A stretch of DNA of 7,269 nt from an uncultured Lachnospiraceae bacterium (GTDB taxonomy: Bacteria > Bacillota > Clostridia > Lachnospirales > Lachnospiraceae): positions 1 to 7,269 of the forward strand of contig CALZHV010000109.1 in assembly GCA_945787485.1 (NCBI GenBank), given 5' to 3'. Positions 1-5,956 of this stretch are shown here, piece by piece. The first letter of the stretch is position 1; each line of letters starts with the position of its first letter. The position numbers were made by a program, and so were the translations under genes. Under the pieces are notes generated by a model. The model worked only from the letters and a program-made list of their open reading frames with translations, searched no databases and was not told where the DNA came from.

Positions 1-864
1 TTTATCAAGTCCGATAACCTTTGCATAACAACCACCTTCAAAGTTGAAGATACCATTGTCATCCCAACCATGCTCATCATCACCGATAAGAAGTCTCTTA
101 GGATCTGTTGAAAGTGTTGTCTTACCTGTTCCTGAAAGACCAAAGAAGATTGCTGAATGCTTTCCTTCCATATCACAGTTAGCTGAACAGTGCATTGAAG
201 CAATGCCCTTAAGTGGAAGGTAGTAGTTCATCATAGAGAACATACCCTTCTTCATTTCTCCACCGTACCATGTATTGATGATAACCTGCTCTCTGCTGGT
301 AATGTTGAAAGCAACACATGTCTCTGAATTAAGTCCTAATTCTGCATAATTCTCAACCTTAGCCTTTGATGCATTGTAAACTACGAAATCAGGCTCGAAA
401 TTTGCAAGCTCTTCTTCTGTTGGGATAATAAACATGTTCTTTACAAAGTGAGCCTGCCAAGCAACCTCAACGATGAAACGAACTGCCATTCTTGTATCAG
501 CGTTTGCACCACAAAATGCATCTACTACGAAGAGTCTCTTGTTTGAAAGCTCTTTCTTAGCTATATCCTTAACTACTGCCCAAGTATCCTCTGACATTGG
601 ATGGTTATCATTCTTATATTCATCTGATGTCCACCATACAGTATCCTTTGAGTTTTCGTCCATAACAATGTACTTATCCTTAGGAGAACGTCCTGTATAA
701 ATACCTGTCATAACGTTTACTGTATCTAACTCAGTATTCTGTCCAACTTCATAACCTTCGTTTGAAGCCTTAGTCTCTTCATCAAACAATAATTCGAATG
801 AAGGATTGTAAACGATTTCTGTTGTTCCAGTAATGCCGTACTTGCTTAAATCGATGTTTGCCAT
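1..864 (-). CDS. pckA: Phosphoenolpyruvate carboxykinase (ATP), 5' part only
   Basis: Encodes the cytosolic ATP-dependent PEP carboxykinase, which interconverts oxaloacetate + ATP with PEP + CO2 + ADP. In anaerobic gut Firmicutes it may run in either the gluconeogenic or the CO2-fixing direction. The visible 288 residues are the N-terminal half of a family usually about 530-540 long; the rest lies beyond position 1. Visible signatures are the substrate-binding TGRSPKDKY (residues 57-65), YGGEMKKGMF (200-209) with a likely metal-ligand Lys206, the MHCSAN stretch with likely ligand His225, the kinase-1a P-loop GLSGTGKTTLS (242-252), and the kinase-2 GDDEHGWDD (261-269) with a likely Mg/Mn-binding Asp263. 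The ATG at 864 fits the family N-terminus (MANIDLSKYGI) and has an AGAGG ribosome binding site 10 bases upstream. The reading frame is intact and all expected catalytic residues in this half are present. It is divergent from the membrane-protein cassette and probably unrelated to it in function. Confidence 0.97.
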   Translation of the reverse strand, partial: MANIDLSKYGITGTTEIVYNPSFELLFDEETKASNEGYEVGQNTELDTVNVMTGIYTGRSPKDKYIVMDENSKDTVWWTSDEYKNDNHPMSEDTWAVVKDIAKKELSNKRLFVVDAFCGANADTRMAVRFIVEVAWQAHFVKNMFIIPTEEELANFEPDFVVYNASKAKVENYAELGLNSETCVAFNITSREQVIINTWYGGEMKKGMFSMMNYYLPLKGIASMHCSANCDMEGKHSAIFFGLSGTGKTTLSTDPKRLLIGDDEHGWDDNGIFNFEGGCYAKVIGLDK

Positions 865-932
865 TTGCAATATACCTCTTTCTTTCTTATGCTTTATTTG
901 TGCTCTTGGTAAATTCCAAAATCACACATAGC

Positions 933-963
933 TATATATTAACATTTTGAAGTTTTTTGTCAA
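933..963 (-). promoter_or_regulatory. Predicted sigma-A promoter of pckA
   Basis: On the minus strand a perfect TTGACA (963 down to 958) is followed by an AT-rich -10 region. AATATA lies at a 17-base spacing (940-935) and TATATA at a 19-base spacing (938-933); which hexamer is used cannot be decided by eye. Transcription would begin near 925-930 and give a leader of about 60-65 bases before the pckA start at 864. The -35 match is strong and correctly placed, but the -10 is ambiguous. Confidence 0.55.
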
Positions 964-1060
964 TATTCAACCTCTTTAATTTATTAAGATTTTACATTTT
1001 TTTTAATTATATCTCATTACCCCCTGTCATGGAATTCAGTGTTTTTATGTAACTCGACAC

Positions 1061-1085
1061 AAATTTATTGTATTACGATAAATTT
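1061..1085. repeat. Inverted repeat upstream of the rightward -35, possible operator
   Basis: AAATTTAT (1061-1068) and ATAAATTT (1078-1085) are perfect reverse complements separated by 9 bases. The right arm ends 3 bases before the TTGACA at 1089, a position where a bound regulator could act on the rightward promoter. The centres of the arms are 17 bases apart. It matches no operator consensus I know. In DNA this AT-rich, a chance origin is quite possible. Confidence 0.3.
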
Positions 1086-1088
1086 TTA

Positions 1089-1117
1089 TTGACAATTTGT
1101 TTTTTGTGATGTATTTT
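1089..1117 (+). promoter_or_regulatory. Predicted sigma-A promoter of the DUF2975-HTH-DUF4173 cassette
   Basis: A perfect TTGACA (1089-1094), a 17-base spacer and TATTTT (1112-1117) form a good housekeeping promoter. Transcription would start near 1124, giving a leader of about 95 bases before the ATG at 1218. No other equally good promoter is seen upstream of the three plus-strand genes. The possible start point falls inside the TAAAGCTTTA palindrome (1122-1131). Confidence 0.65.
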
Positions 1118-1121
1118 AAAT

Positions 1122-1131
1122 TAAAGCTTTA
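1122..1131. repeat. 10-base palindrome at the predicted transcription start
   Basis: TAAAGCTTTA is a perfect palindrome lying over the predicted start of the rightward transcript. A second palindrome with the same AAGCTT core, TTAAGCTTAA, lies at 1178-1187 in the leader, 56 bases away centre to centre. The pair could be half of an operator system for the cassette's own HTH protein, but short palindromes are common in AT-rich DNA, so this is weak evidence. Confidence 0.2.
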
Positions 1132-1177
1132 TATTTGGATTTTTCTGAGTGCACAAGAATAATACGAATATAAAGGT

Positions 1178-1187
1178 TTAAGCTTAA
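1178..1187. repeat. 10-base palindrome in the leader of the DUF2975 gene
   Basis: TTAAGCTTAA is a perfect palindrome located 13 bases before the AGAAGGA ribosome binding site (1201-1207). It shares its AAGCTT core with the palindrome at 1122-1131. A regulatory role is only a suggestion based on position. Confidence 0.2.
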
Positions 1188-1217
1188 GCATATAAATTAA
1201 AGAAGGATGGAAAAACT

Positions 1218-1697
1218 ATGACACAAAAAGGATTATCAAATGCACTAAAGGCTATAGCAATTACAATGGGAATTTGCGGATTACTTATATACATATATAT
1301 AGTACCGACTGTACTTAACGGCTATATTGATGAAGGTCAAATGGCACAAAAAAACATGCTCCCATTACTAATACCAATATGTATTACATCTATTCCAGTA
1401 TTTATAGCGTTGGTATTTGGCTATAAAATTGCAAATGAGATCGGCAAAGATAATTCTTTTTCAGAAAAAAATTCAACATTACTAAAAAATATATCATATT
1501 TATCAATGATTGACACAATAATAGTTGCAATACTTAGCATTGCTTCGTTTATTTTAAAACTGTGTCCCGGCATTTTAATTATGTTCTTTATATTAGTCGT
1601 TGTTGCCGGAATTGTTATTTTTATTATAACTGCTACCCTGTCACATCTTGTACTTAAAGCTGCAATAATGAAACAGGAGCAGGATTTAACTATCTGA
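1218..1697 (+). CDS. DUF2975 family membrane protein (YoaS-like)
   Basis: A 159-residue integral membrane protein of unknown function. Four hydrophobic segments are visible at about residues 11-33, 48-72, 93-115 and 118-145. The family hallmarks are the cytoplasmic loop GKDNSFSEKNSTLLKNIS (76-93), which fits the DUF2975 pattern of a short acidic stretch followed by FS-x-EN, and the C-terminal KAAIMKQEQDLTI ending (147-159), where DUF2975 proteins commonly finish with an E-x-DLT motif. The start has AGAAGGA at 1201-1207, 10 bases upstream. It is the first gene of the cassette, followed after 71 bases by a small HTH gene; the same pairing is known in Bacillus subtilis as YoaS and YozG. By analogy it probably works with that HTH protein, but no biochemical role is established. 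The reading frame is complete. The family call is confident; the function is open. Confidence 0.85.
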   Translation: MTQKGLSNALKAIAITMGICGLLIYIYIVPTVLNGYIDEGQMAQKNMLPLLIPICITSIPVFIALVFGYKIANEIGKDNSFSEKNSTLLKNISYLSMIDTIIVAILSIASFILKLCPGILIMFFILVVVAGIVIFIITATLSHLVLKAAIMKQEQDLTI

Positions 1698-1741
1698 TAA
1701 TATTTTTATGTTATCAACACAGCAACGGACTATGAAACTTT

Positions 1742-1751
1742 TTAATATTAA
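1742..1751. repeat. AT palindrome in the gap before the HTH gene
   Basis: TTAATATTAA is a perfect 10-base palindrome in the 71-base gap between the DUF2975 and HTH genes, ending 6 bases before the HTH gene's AGAGGTG ribosome binding site. The gap otherwise shows neither a terminator nor a clear promoter, so read-through from the upstream gene is expected. The palindrome could be an operator or could be chance. Confidence 0.15.
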
Positions 1752-1768
1752 TAAATCAGAGGTGAAAT

Positions 1769-1972
1769 ATGATAGTTTTTAATATTGATGTAATGCTTGC
1801 AAAAAAGAAAATGAGTGTAACAGAGTTATCCGATAAAGTCGGCATTACAATAGCAAATATGTCTATACTAAAAAACGGCAAAGCAAAGGCAATCAAAGTC
1901 GAAACACTTGACAAAATATGTAAAGCTCTTGACTGCCAGCCGGGAGATATTCTTGAATATGTTGATGAATAA
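1769..1972 (+). CDS. Small Cro/CI-type helix-turn-helix regulator (YozG-like)
   Basis: A 67-residue protein that is essentially one XRE/Cro-CI DNA-binding domain (HTH_26 type). After a short N-terminal strand (MIVFNIDVML), helix 2 is about VTELSDKVG (17-25) and the recognition helix is about TIANMSILKNGK (27-38). The following KAIKVETLDKICKALDCQPGDILEYV (40-65) is the very conserved C-terminal part of this subfamily. No sensor domain is present, so any signal must come from a partner, plausibly the flanking membrane proteins. The start is supported by AGAGGTG at 1758-1764. It sits 71 bases after the DUF2975 gene and 41 bases before the DUF4173 gene, consistent with one operon. Proteins of this kind paired with DUF2975 are typically uncharacterised transcription regulators. 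Autoregulation of the cassette is an inference. Confidence 0.92.
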   Translation: MIVFNIDVMLAKKKMSVTELSDKVGITIANMSILKNGKAKAIKVETLDKICKALDCQPGDILEYVDE

Positions 1973-2013
1973 TTCTTTCAACTCATTTTCATATTATAAG
2001 GAGATATTATATT

Positions 2014-3564
2014 ATGGACTCACAAAATTTAAACTCTGTTCCTTGTGGGAAGAAAGTTCCCGAGGGAATATTAAAAATGCGTGATAATTACTATTTCTTT
2101 GGAATTCTAAGCTTATTATATGGCTTGATTTTCGGAATATGCACTTATTACAATTTACACAATGTAATGACAATTGTTCTAACTGTATCAACACAGGCAT
2201 TCATTATTGCAGCCTTAATATTTTTTAAGCTTAAAATAGGCTTTAAAACCATAATGTGTCTGCTTGCATGGTTGTTACTTGCCGTATCAAGTTCCATGAC
2301 AACAAACTTTTCAATAATATTTTTTAATACAATCGGCATGTCATTACTTTTTGCAACATTTTTGTTAATACATTTTTGCGATACAAAAAAATGGGGGCTT
2401 GGCAAATTTATGATTGAAATAATAAAGCTTCCTTTTATTTCATTAATACATTTTGTTAACCCATTTATAGACTTTGCAAAACGCAGAAAAAAACCTGAGA
2501 ATCAAAAATCAAAAACTATCGGTTATATCTGTATAGGTATTTCATTATCCGTTTTAATTTTACTTATCGTCATACCACTTCTTACAAGTGCAGATGCTGT
2601 ATTTAAAAATATTTTTTCCTTTATTAAGCTTCCCCGATATTGGATTAAATGTGTTATTTTCGGAATTTTCGGATGGCTTGCATCATATGGTGTATTTTCA
2701 TATATGGTTTCAGACTACGTAGACTCAAAAATTAAAGACCATAAACGTTTTAATGCCATTGTTGCTGTTTCATGTACAATTCCAATTACAATTGTATATC
2801 TCATATTCTCAATAATACAGATTTCTTTTCTGTTTATTGGAGGCTTTGAATTACCCGAGGGATACACATATGCAAAATACGCAAGAGAAGGATTCTTTCA
2901 GCTTCTGGCTGTTTGTGTAATCAACATAATAATATTGATGATTTGCCTAAAGCTTTTTGAAGACAACAAAATATTAAAGGCTATTCTCACTTTATTTAGT
3001 CTTTGTACAGGAATAATGGTGGCATCTTCTGCAATGAGAATGCTTTTGTATATTGAAAGCTATGAACTCACAATGCTTAGAGTTATGGTTCTGTGGTCAC
3101 TCGTTGTAATAAGCTTTTTGCTCATTGGTTGCATTATTACAATATATAAGCAAAGCTTTCCTTTGTTTAATTACGGAACAATTATGATAAGTATACTTTA
3201 TATATTGTTTGCAATTTCCAATCCTGCCGTACAGATAACCAAATTCAATTTAAATTATGACGGTATTGAAGACATTGATTATCTAAAGGAGGAGCTTGCT
3301 TCAGATTCAATTCCCGAGCTTGACAAAAAAGGTATTGTAGAAGAAACATTCATCAGTGCCAAAGCTGAATATGAAAAATATAAAGACACAAAAATAAGCA
3401 ATCTTTATGATTATGATTACTACTATTATGAAAGTATTTGGGACACTAATGAAATACCATATATGTGGAAAAAAACATATGACGACTACAAAAAAATGAA
3501 TTTATTTAATTTTAATTTATCAACCTACAAAGCAGGTAAAATTCTTGATAAATATGCCCAATAA
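2014..3564 (+). CDS. DUF4173 family polytopic membrane protein
   Basis: A 516-residue protein with a short soluble N-terminus (1-25), roughly 11 hydrophobic segments between residues 27 and 405, and a soluble tail (411-516). Family-like signatures are TSADAVF (191-197), the LPEGYTYAKYAREGFFQLL block (280-298), SSAMRMLLYIESYELTMLR (338-356) and the NPAVQITKFN stretch (403-412), all in the order expected for DUF4173. A basic loop at 156-167 (KRRKKPENQKSK) is likely cytoplasmic. The tail is acidic and tyrosine-rich, with DYDYYYYE at 466-473. Function is unknown for the family; no enzymatic motif is visible. A strong AAGGAGA (1998-2004) lies 9 bases before the ATG. It is the last gene of the plus-strand cassette, 41 bases after the HTH gene, and ends 17 bases before the shared terminator hairpin. 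The reading frame is intact. The related DUF4153 family is the main alternative assignment. Confidence 0.85.
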   Translation: MDSQNLNSVPCGKKVPEGILKMRDNYYFFGILSLLYGLIFGICTYYNLHNVMTIVLTVSTQAFIIAALIFFKLKIGFKTIMCLLAWLLLAVSSSMTTNFSIIFFNTIGMSLLFATFLLIHFCDTKKWGLGKFMIEIIKLPFISLIHFVNPFIDFAKRRKKPENQKSKTIGYICIGISLSVLILLIVIPLLTSADAVFKNIFSFIKLPRYWIKCVIFGIFGWLASYGVFSYMVSDYVDSKIKDHKRFNAIVAVSCTIPITIVYLIFSIIQISFLFIGGFELPEGYTYAKYAREGFFQLLAVCVINIIILMICLKLFEDNKILKAILTLFSLCTGIMVASSAMRMLLYIESYELTMLRVMVLWSLVVISFLLIGCIITIYKQSFPLFNYGTIMISILYILFAISNPAVQITKFNLNYDGIEDIDYLKEELASDSIPELDKKGIVEETFISAKAEYEKYKDTKISNLYDYDYYYYESIWDTNEIPYMWKKTYDDYKKMNLFNFNLSTYKAGKILDKYAQ

Positions 3565-3581
3565 TTTATTTTAGAATAAAC

Positions 3582-3627
3582 AAAAAATAATCCTTCATAT
3601 TATTTTTCATGCGAAGGATTATTTTTT
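3582..3627. terminator. Bidirectional intrinsic terminator between convergent genes
   Basis: A perfect 15-base-pair stem (AAAAAATAATCCTTC at 3582-3596 with GAAGGATTATTTTTT at 3613-3627) encloses a 16-base loop. On the plus strand the right arm runs into a tract of eight T (3622-3629), which should end the DUF4173 transcript. On the minus strand the mirror arm gives TTTTTTG, which should end the EamA operon. The hairpin overlaps the end of the minus-strand transporter gene: its stop codon (3600-3602) lies in the loop and its final codons form one arm. Confidence 0.9.
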
Positions 3628-4604
3628 TTGTTGCTATTTACTATATAAATTCCAAGGCACACCAAAACAAGTGAAAATATGGCACCCGCATTTAACATAT
3701 CTTTTTCGTTTAATAATACCGATGACAGAATTACTCCAAACACAGGATTCATAAAGCCAAACACCGTAACCTTAGAAACAGGATTATATTTTAATAACAG
3801 ACTCCACAAAGAATACGCTGCAGCGCTTATAAAAGCAAGATATATAAGCATCAGAATACTTTTTACCGACACACTTTCAAAATGTCCGCCAAAAACAAAA
3901 CCCGCAATCGTCATAACAATTCCTCCAAACAGAAACTGCCATCCACTAAGCATAACAGGATTTTCCAGCTTTGAATAATGCTTTATAAACACTGAAGAAA
4001 ATGCATATGCTATTACCGATAATAAAATAAAACCTTCTCCCCAAAAGCTTATACTAATATCAACCGATTGGCCAAGGACATTTACTAATACTACTCCTGC
4101 GAAACCAATTATACTTCCAAATACTTTTCTTCCTGTCAAGGTTTCCTGTTTAAACAAAATACTTGCAACAAATATTGCAATAAAAACATTCATTCCCTCT
4201 ATAATTGATGCTTTCACTCCACTCGTATGGGCAAGTCCAATATAAAAAAAGAAATATTGGAGAATAGTCTGAAACAAAGAAAGATTTATTATTTTAGGAA
4301 TTGCGCTTTTACCCGGAATAAGCAGCTTTTTATTTAAAAAAGAACCGAATACTATTGCAAGAATACCTGCCAGTGTAAATCTGCATCCTGCATACATTAT
4401 TATTGTAGCTGTATCGTTATTATTAATACTCATCCAATCATATCCAAGCTTAATACATGGAAATGCGCTCCCCCATAACAAACAGCATATCAAGGCACCA
4501 ATCCAGACAAATGCTGTCTTTTGAAGGAAATCAAACCTGTCTTTACTTGAAATGTCGTTATTTTTTATTATATCTAAATCACTGTTAATTTTTTTCTCTT
4601 CCAT
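3600..4604 (-). CDS. EamA/DMT-superfamily membrane transporter
   Basis: A 334-residue member of the drug/metabolite transporter superfamily, expected to export or exchange a small metabolite across the cytoplasmic membrane; the substrate cannot be read from the sequence. Two EamA repeats of five helices each are recognisable, about residues 33-175 and 190-322. Marks include LLWGSAFP in the first helix (42-49), RFTLAG (75-80), and the NPVFGVILSSVLLNE block near the end of repeat two (286-300). The N-terminus carries an unusual 30-residue charged extension before the first helix. The ATG at 4604 is the only plausible start: it overlaps the preceding DUF3783 gene by 20 bases and has no good Shine-Dalgarno sequence of its own, which suggests translational coupling. 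It is last in the four-gene minus-strand unit, and the terminator stem is built into its 3' end. Confidence 0.92.
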   Translation of the reverse strand: MEEKKINSDLDIIKNNDISSKDRFDFLQKTAFVWIGALICCLLWGSAFPCIKLGYDWMSINNNDTATIIMYAGCRFTLAGILAIVFGSFLNKKLLIPGKSAIPKIINLSLFQTILQYFFFYIGLAHTSGVKASIIEGMNVFIAIFVASILFKQETLTGRKVFGSIIGFAGVVLVNVLGQSVDISISFWGEGFILLSVIAYAFSSVFIKHYSKLENPVMLSGWQFLFGGIVMTIAGFVFGGHFESVSVKSILMLIYLAFISAAAYSLWSLLLKYNPVSKVTVFGFMNPVFGVILSSVLLNEKDMLNAGAIFSLVLVCLGIYIVNSNKKNNPSHEK

Positions 4605-4953
4605 TTTTTACATGCTCGTCCAAATCTTCAAATAGTTCTTTAACAGTCCAGTTTATGTTAGCCGGAGTCATTATAGCCTTTCTTAAAATCGGAGAAACAG
4701 ATGCTTTTTTATATTCCGCAAGAAAATTATCAAGCGAGTCTGAATCAAGCCCCACAAACACCATCATTTCATCGTCAATATCTGTATTGGTATTCATCAT
4801 CATTTTCCCCGGAATGATACCTGCTATCTCACCAATTTTATTTCCATACTGTTCTTTTTTTACAAGTATCAAAGAATGTCCGAGTTTATCACAAACGGAT
4901 TTAATCTGATTATACTTAAATATATTTACATTAAACAAAAGAATTTTTCCCAT
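4585..4953 (-). CDS. DUF3783 domain protein
   Basis: A 122-residue soluble, probably cytoplasmic protein of unknown function. The C-terminal half has the DUF3783 pattern: MMVFVGLDSDSLDNFLAEYKK (63-83) followed by RKAIMTPANINWTVKELFEDL (91-111), where the family conserves a K-A-hydrophobic-x-T, an N and a W before a final helix. The N-terminal part (1-50) has an alternating strand/helix look (KILLFNVN, IKSVCDKLGHSLILV) resembling a small alpha/beta fold. AGGGA at 4960-4964 lies 6 bases before the ATG. It follows the dCache gene after 24 bases and overlaps the transporter gene by 20 bases, so it is embedded in the operon and probably sets translation of the transporter. No catalytic motif is apparent. 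Confidence 0.8.
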   Translation of the reverse strand: MGKILLFNVNIFKYNQIKSVCDKLGHSLILVKKEQYGNKIGEIAGIIPGKMMMNTNTDIDDEMMVFVGLDSDSLDNFLAEYKKASVSPILRKAIMTPANINWTVKELFEDLDEHVKNGREKN

Positions 4954-4977
4954 AAATTTTCCCTGCTATTATAAATT

Positions 4978-5928
4978 TTAGTTATCTTCGTCTATCTTAT
5001 TTTCTTCATCAGGATATATTTTATATTCATAAATTGAATACAAAACAAAAACTATAATTCCTAAAGCCAGACATATTACTCCCGGCTTTATTACATTGAT
5101 AACATTTGTATTTATATCTTTTTCATATTGAACAACAAGATACCAATCCAAATCTTCCATGTAACAAATAACTAATTTTTTATCATCACTGACTTCATAA
5201 TATAACTCACCGTCAGAGTAGTCTTCAAGGTTATTGATTTTAATATAATCTCTCTCTATTCTTTCTGCCTGCGTATCTACCTGAATTAATCCTGTATTGT
5301 CGATAATATCAACTTTTACATTGTATATTCTTTCATATTTTTCAAGCAGTCTTTGCAGCTCAGTCATATCTACACCAACACCGCACACGCCTATTAAATT
5401 ATTATCCTCATCTCTTATCTCTGAGTTAACAAATACCGATAAAGACCAATTTGCCGCCTCGTCCGTATCAACATCAAGATCGTACACTTTATCTGACTCA
5501 AGAAACAATTTATACCATTCATCATGATAATCTTCCCCGGGATTTACAAATTTTGAAATACCATTACTTGTAAAATATGCTTTAGACAAATCACTAACCG
5601 CAAATACTATTGAATATCCAAATCCGTCTCTTATTGATTCTAAATATTCAGAAGCATATTCTTCTGTTTCAATTGCTTCCTTTTGCGTATCATGTTTTAC
5701 TATTTCTTTTAAAATTGAATCCTTTGACATTGTTTCCGCAACCATAATAGGTCTTAGAAAACTATTTTCAATACCGTTACATATTACAGACGCAACTATT
5801 CTATTATCATTTTCATAACTGTCATCCAATATTCCTTTAATATTTCTATAAGATAAAATTGTTGAAGTCCCTATACAAACAACAAAAAGCAGTATAACTG
5901 TCAGAAATCTTTTTTTCCTTTGTTTCAT
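4978..5928 (-). CDS. dCache extracellular sensor protein without an output domain
   Basis: A 316-residue membrane protein. A basic N-terminus (MKQRKKR) and a transmembrane helix (about 8-26) lead into a large extracellular region (27-277), then a second helix (about 278-300) and a 16-residue acidic tail. The extracellular part fits a double Cache ligand-binding module: a long helix with LRPIMVAETMSKDSIL (58-73), the GYSIVFAVSDLSKAYFTSNG segment (104-123), DEWYKLF (136-142), WSLSVFVNSEIRDEDNNLIG (161-180) and VCGVGVDMTELQRLL (181-195), followed by a smaller membrane-proximal domain (about 202-268). Such modules normally feed a HAMP plus GGDEF, kinase or chemotaxis domain, but nothing follows the second helix here. 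GAGGAG (5935-5940) lies 6 bases before the ATG. The gene is 28 bases after a complete dCache-GGDEF gene, which suggests a ligand-binding partner, decoy or degenerate paralogue. Confidence 0.85.
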   Translation of the reverse strand: MKQRKKRFLTVILLFVVCIGTSTILSYRNIKGILDDSYENDNRIVASVICNGIENSFLRPIMVAETMSKDSILKEIVKHDTQKEAIETEEYASEYLESIRDGFGYSIVFAVSDLSKAYFTSNGISKFVNPGEDYHDEWYKLFLESDKVYDLDVDTDEAANWSLSVFVNSEIRDEDNNLIGVCGVGVDMTELQRLLEKYERIYNVKVDIIDNTGLIQVDTQAERIERDYIKINNLEDYSDGELYYEVSDDKKLVICYMEDLDWYLVVQYEKDINTNVINVIKPGVICLALGIIVFVLYSIYEYKIYPDEENKIDEDN

Positions 5929-5956
5929 ATTATTCTCCTCATCTTATATTACAAAG

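Larger units (their letters stand above)
865..1217. other. Divergent intergenic region between pckA and the DUF2975 gene
   Basis: This 353-base, very AT-rich stretch holds no credible gene. It contains the leftward pckA promoter (933-963), the rightward promoter (1089-1117), an inverted repeat just upstream of the rightward -35 (1061-1085), two 10-base palindromes with an AGCT centre (1122-1131 and 1178-1187), and the ribosome binding sites of both flanking genes. I see no riboswitch-like fold, no tRNA and no terminator. The segment between the two promoters (about 964-1060) has no feature I can name. Confidence 0.7.

Noticed and set aside
907..920. Short inverted repeat TTGG-N6-CCAA in the pckA leader as a possible catabolite-control or riboswitch element.
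   Set aside because: Arms are only four bases and do not match a cre-site or known riboswitch; too weak to report.
1029..1052. Seven-codon frame (MEFSVFM) in the divergent intergenic region.
   Set aside because: No ribosome binding site, upstream of the predicted promoter, and of a length expected by chance.
1207..1221. Mini reading frame ATG GAA AAA CTA TGA whose stop overlaps the DUF2975 start as ATGA, suggesting a leader peptide.
   Set aside because: The only Shine-Dalgarno (1201-1207) directly abuts this ATG and is properly spaced for the ATG at 1218, so the mini frame is probably not translated.
2223..2236. Perfect 14-base palindrome TTTTAAGCTTAAAA inside the DUF4173 gene, sharing the AAGCTT core of the intergenic palindromes.
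   Set aside because: It encodes ordinary Phe-Lys-Leu-Lys codons in an AT-rich gene; AAGCTT occurs repeatedly in the coding sequence here, which also weakens the operator idea for the intergenic copies.
2012..2405. Two minus-strand open frames opposite the start of the DUF4173 gene.
   Set aside because: They lie antisense to a confident membrane-protein gene and show no recognisable domain or translation signal.
4954..4977. Remnant of a lost GGDEF or HAMP output domain after the dCache protein, caused by a frameshift.
   Set aside because: Only 24 bases separate it from the DUF3783 gene, which is intact and unrelated to any output domain; no frameshifted remnant is visible.
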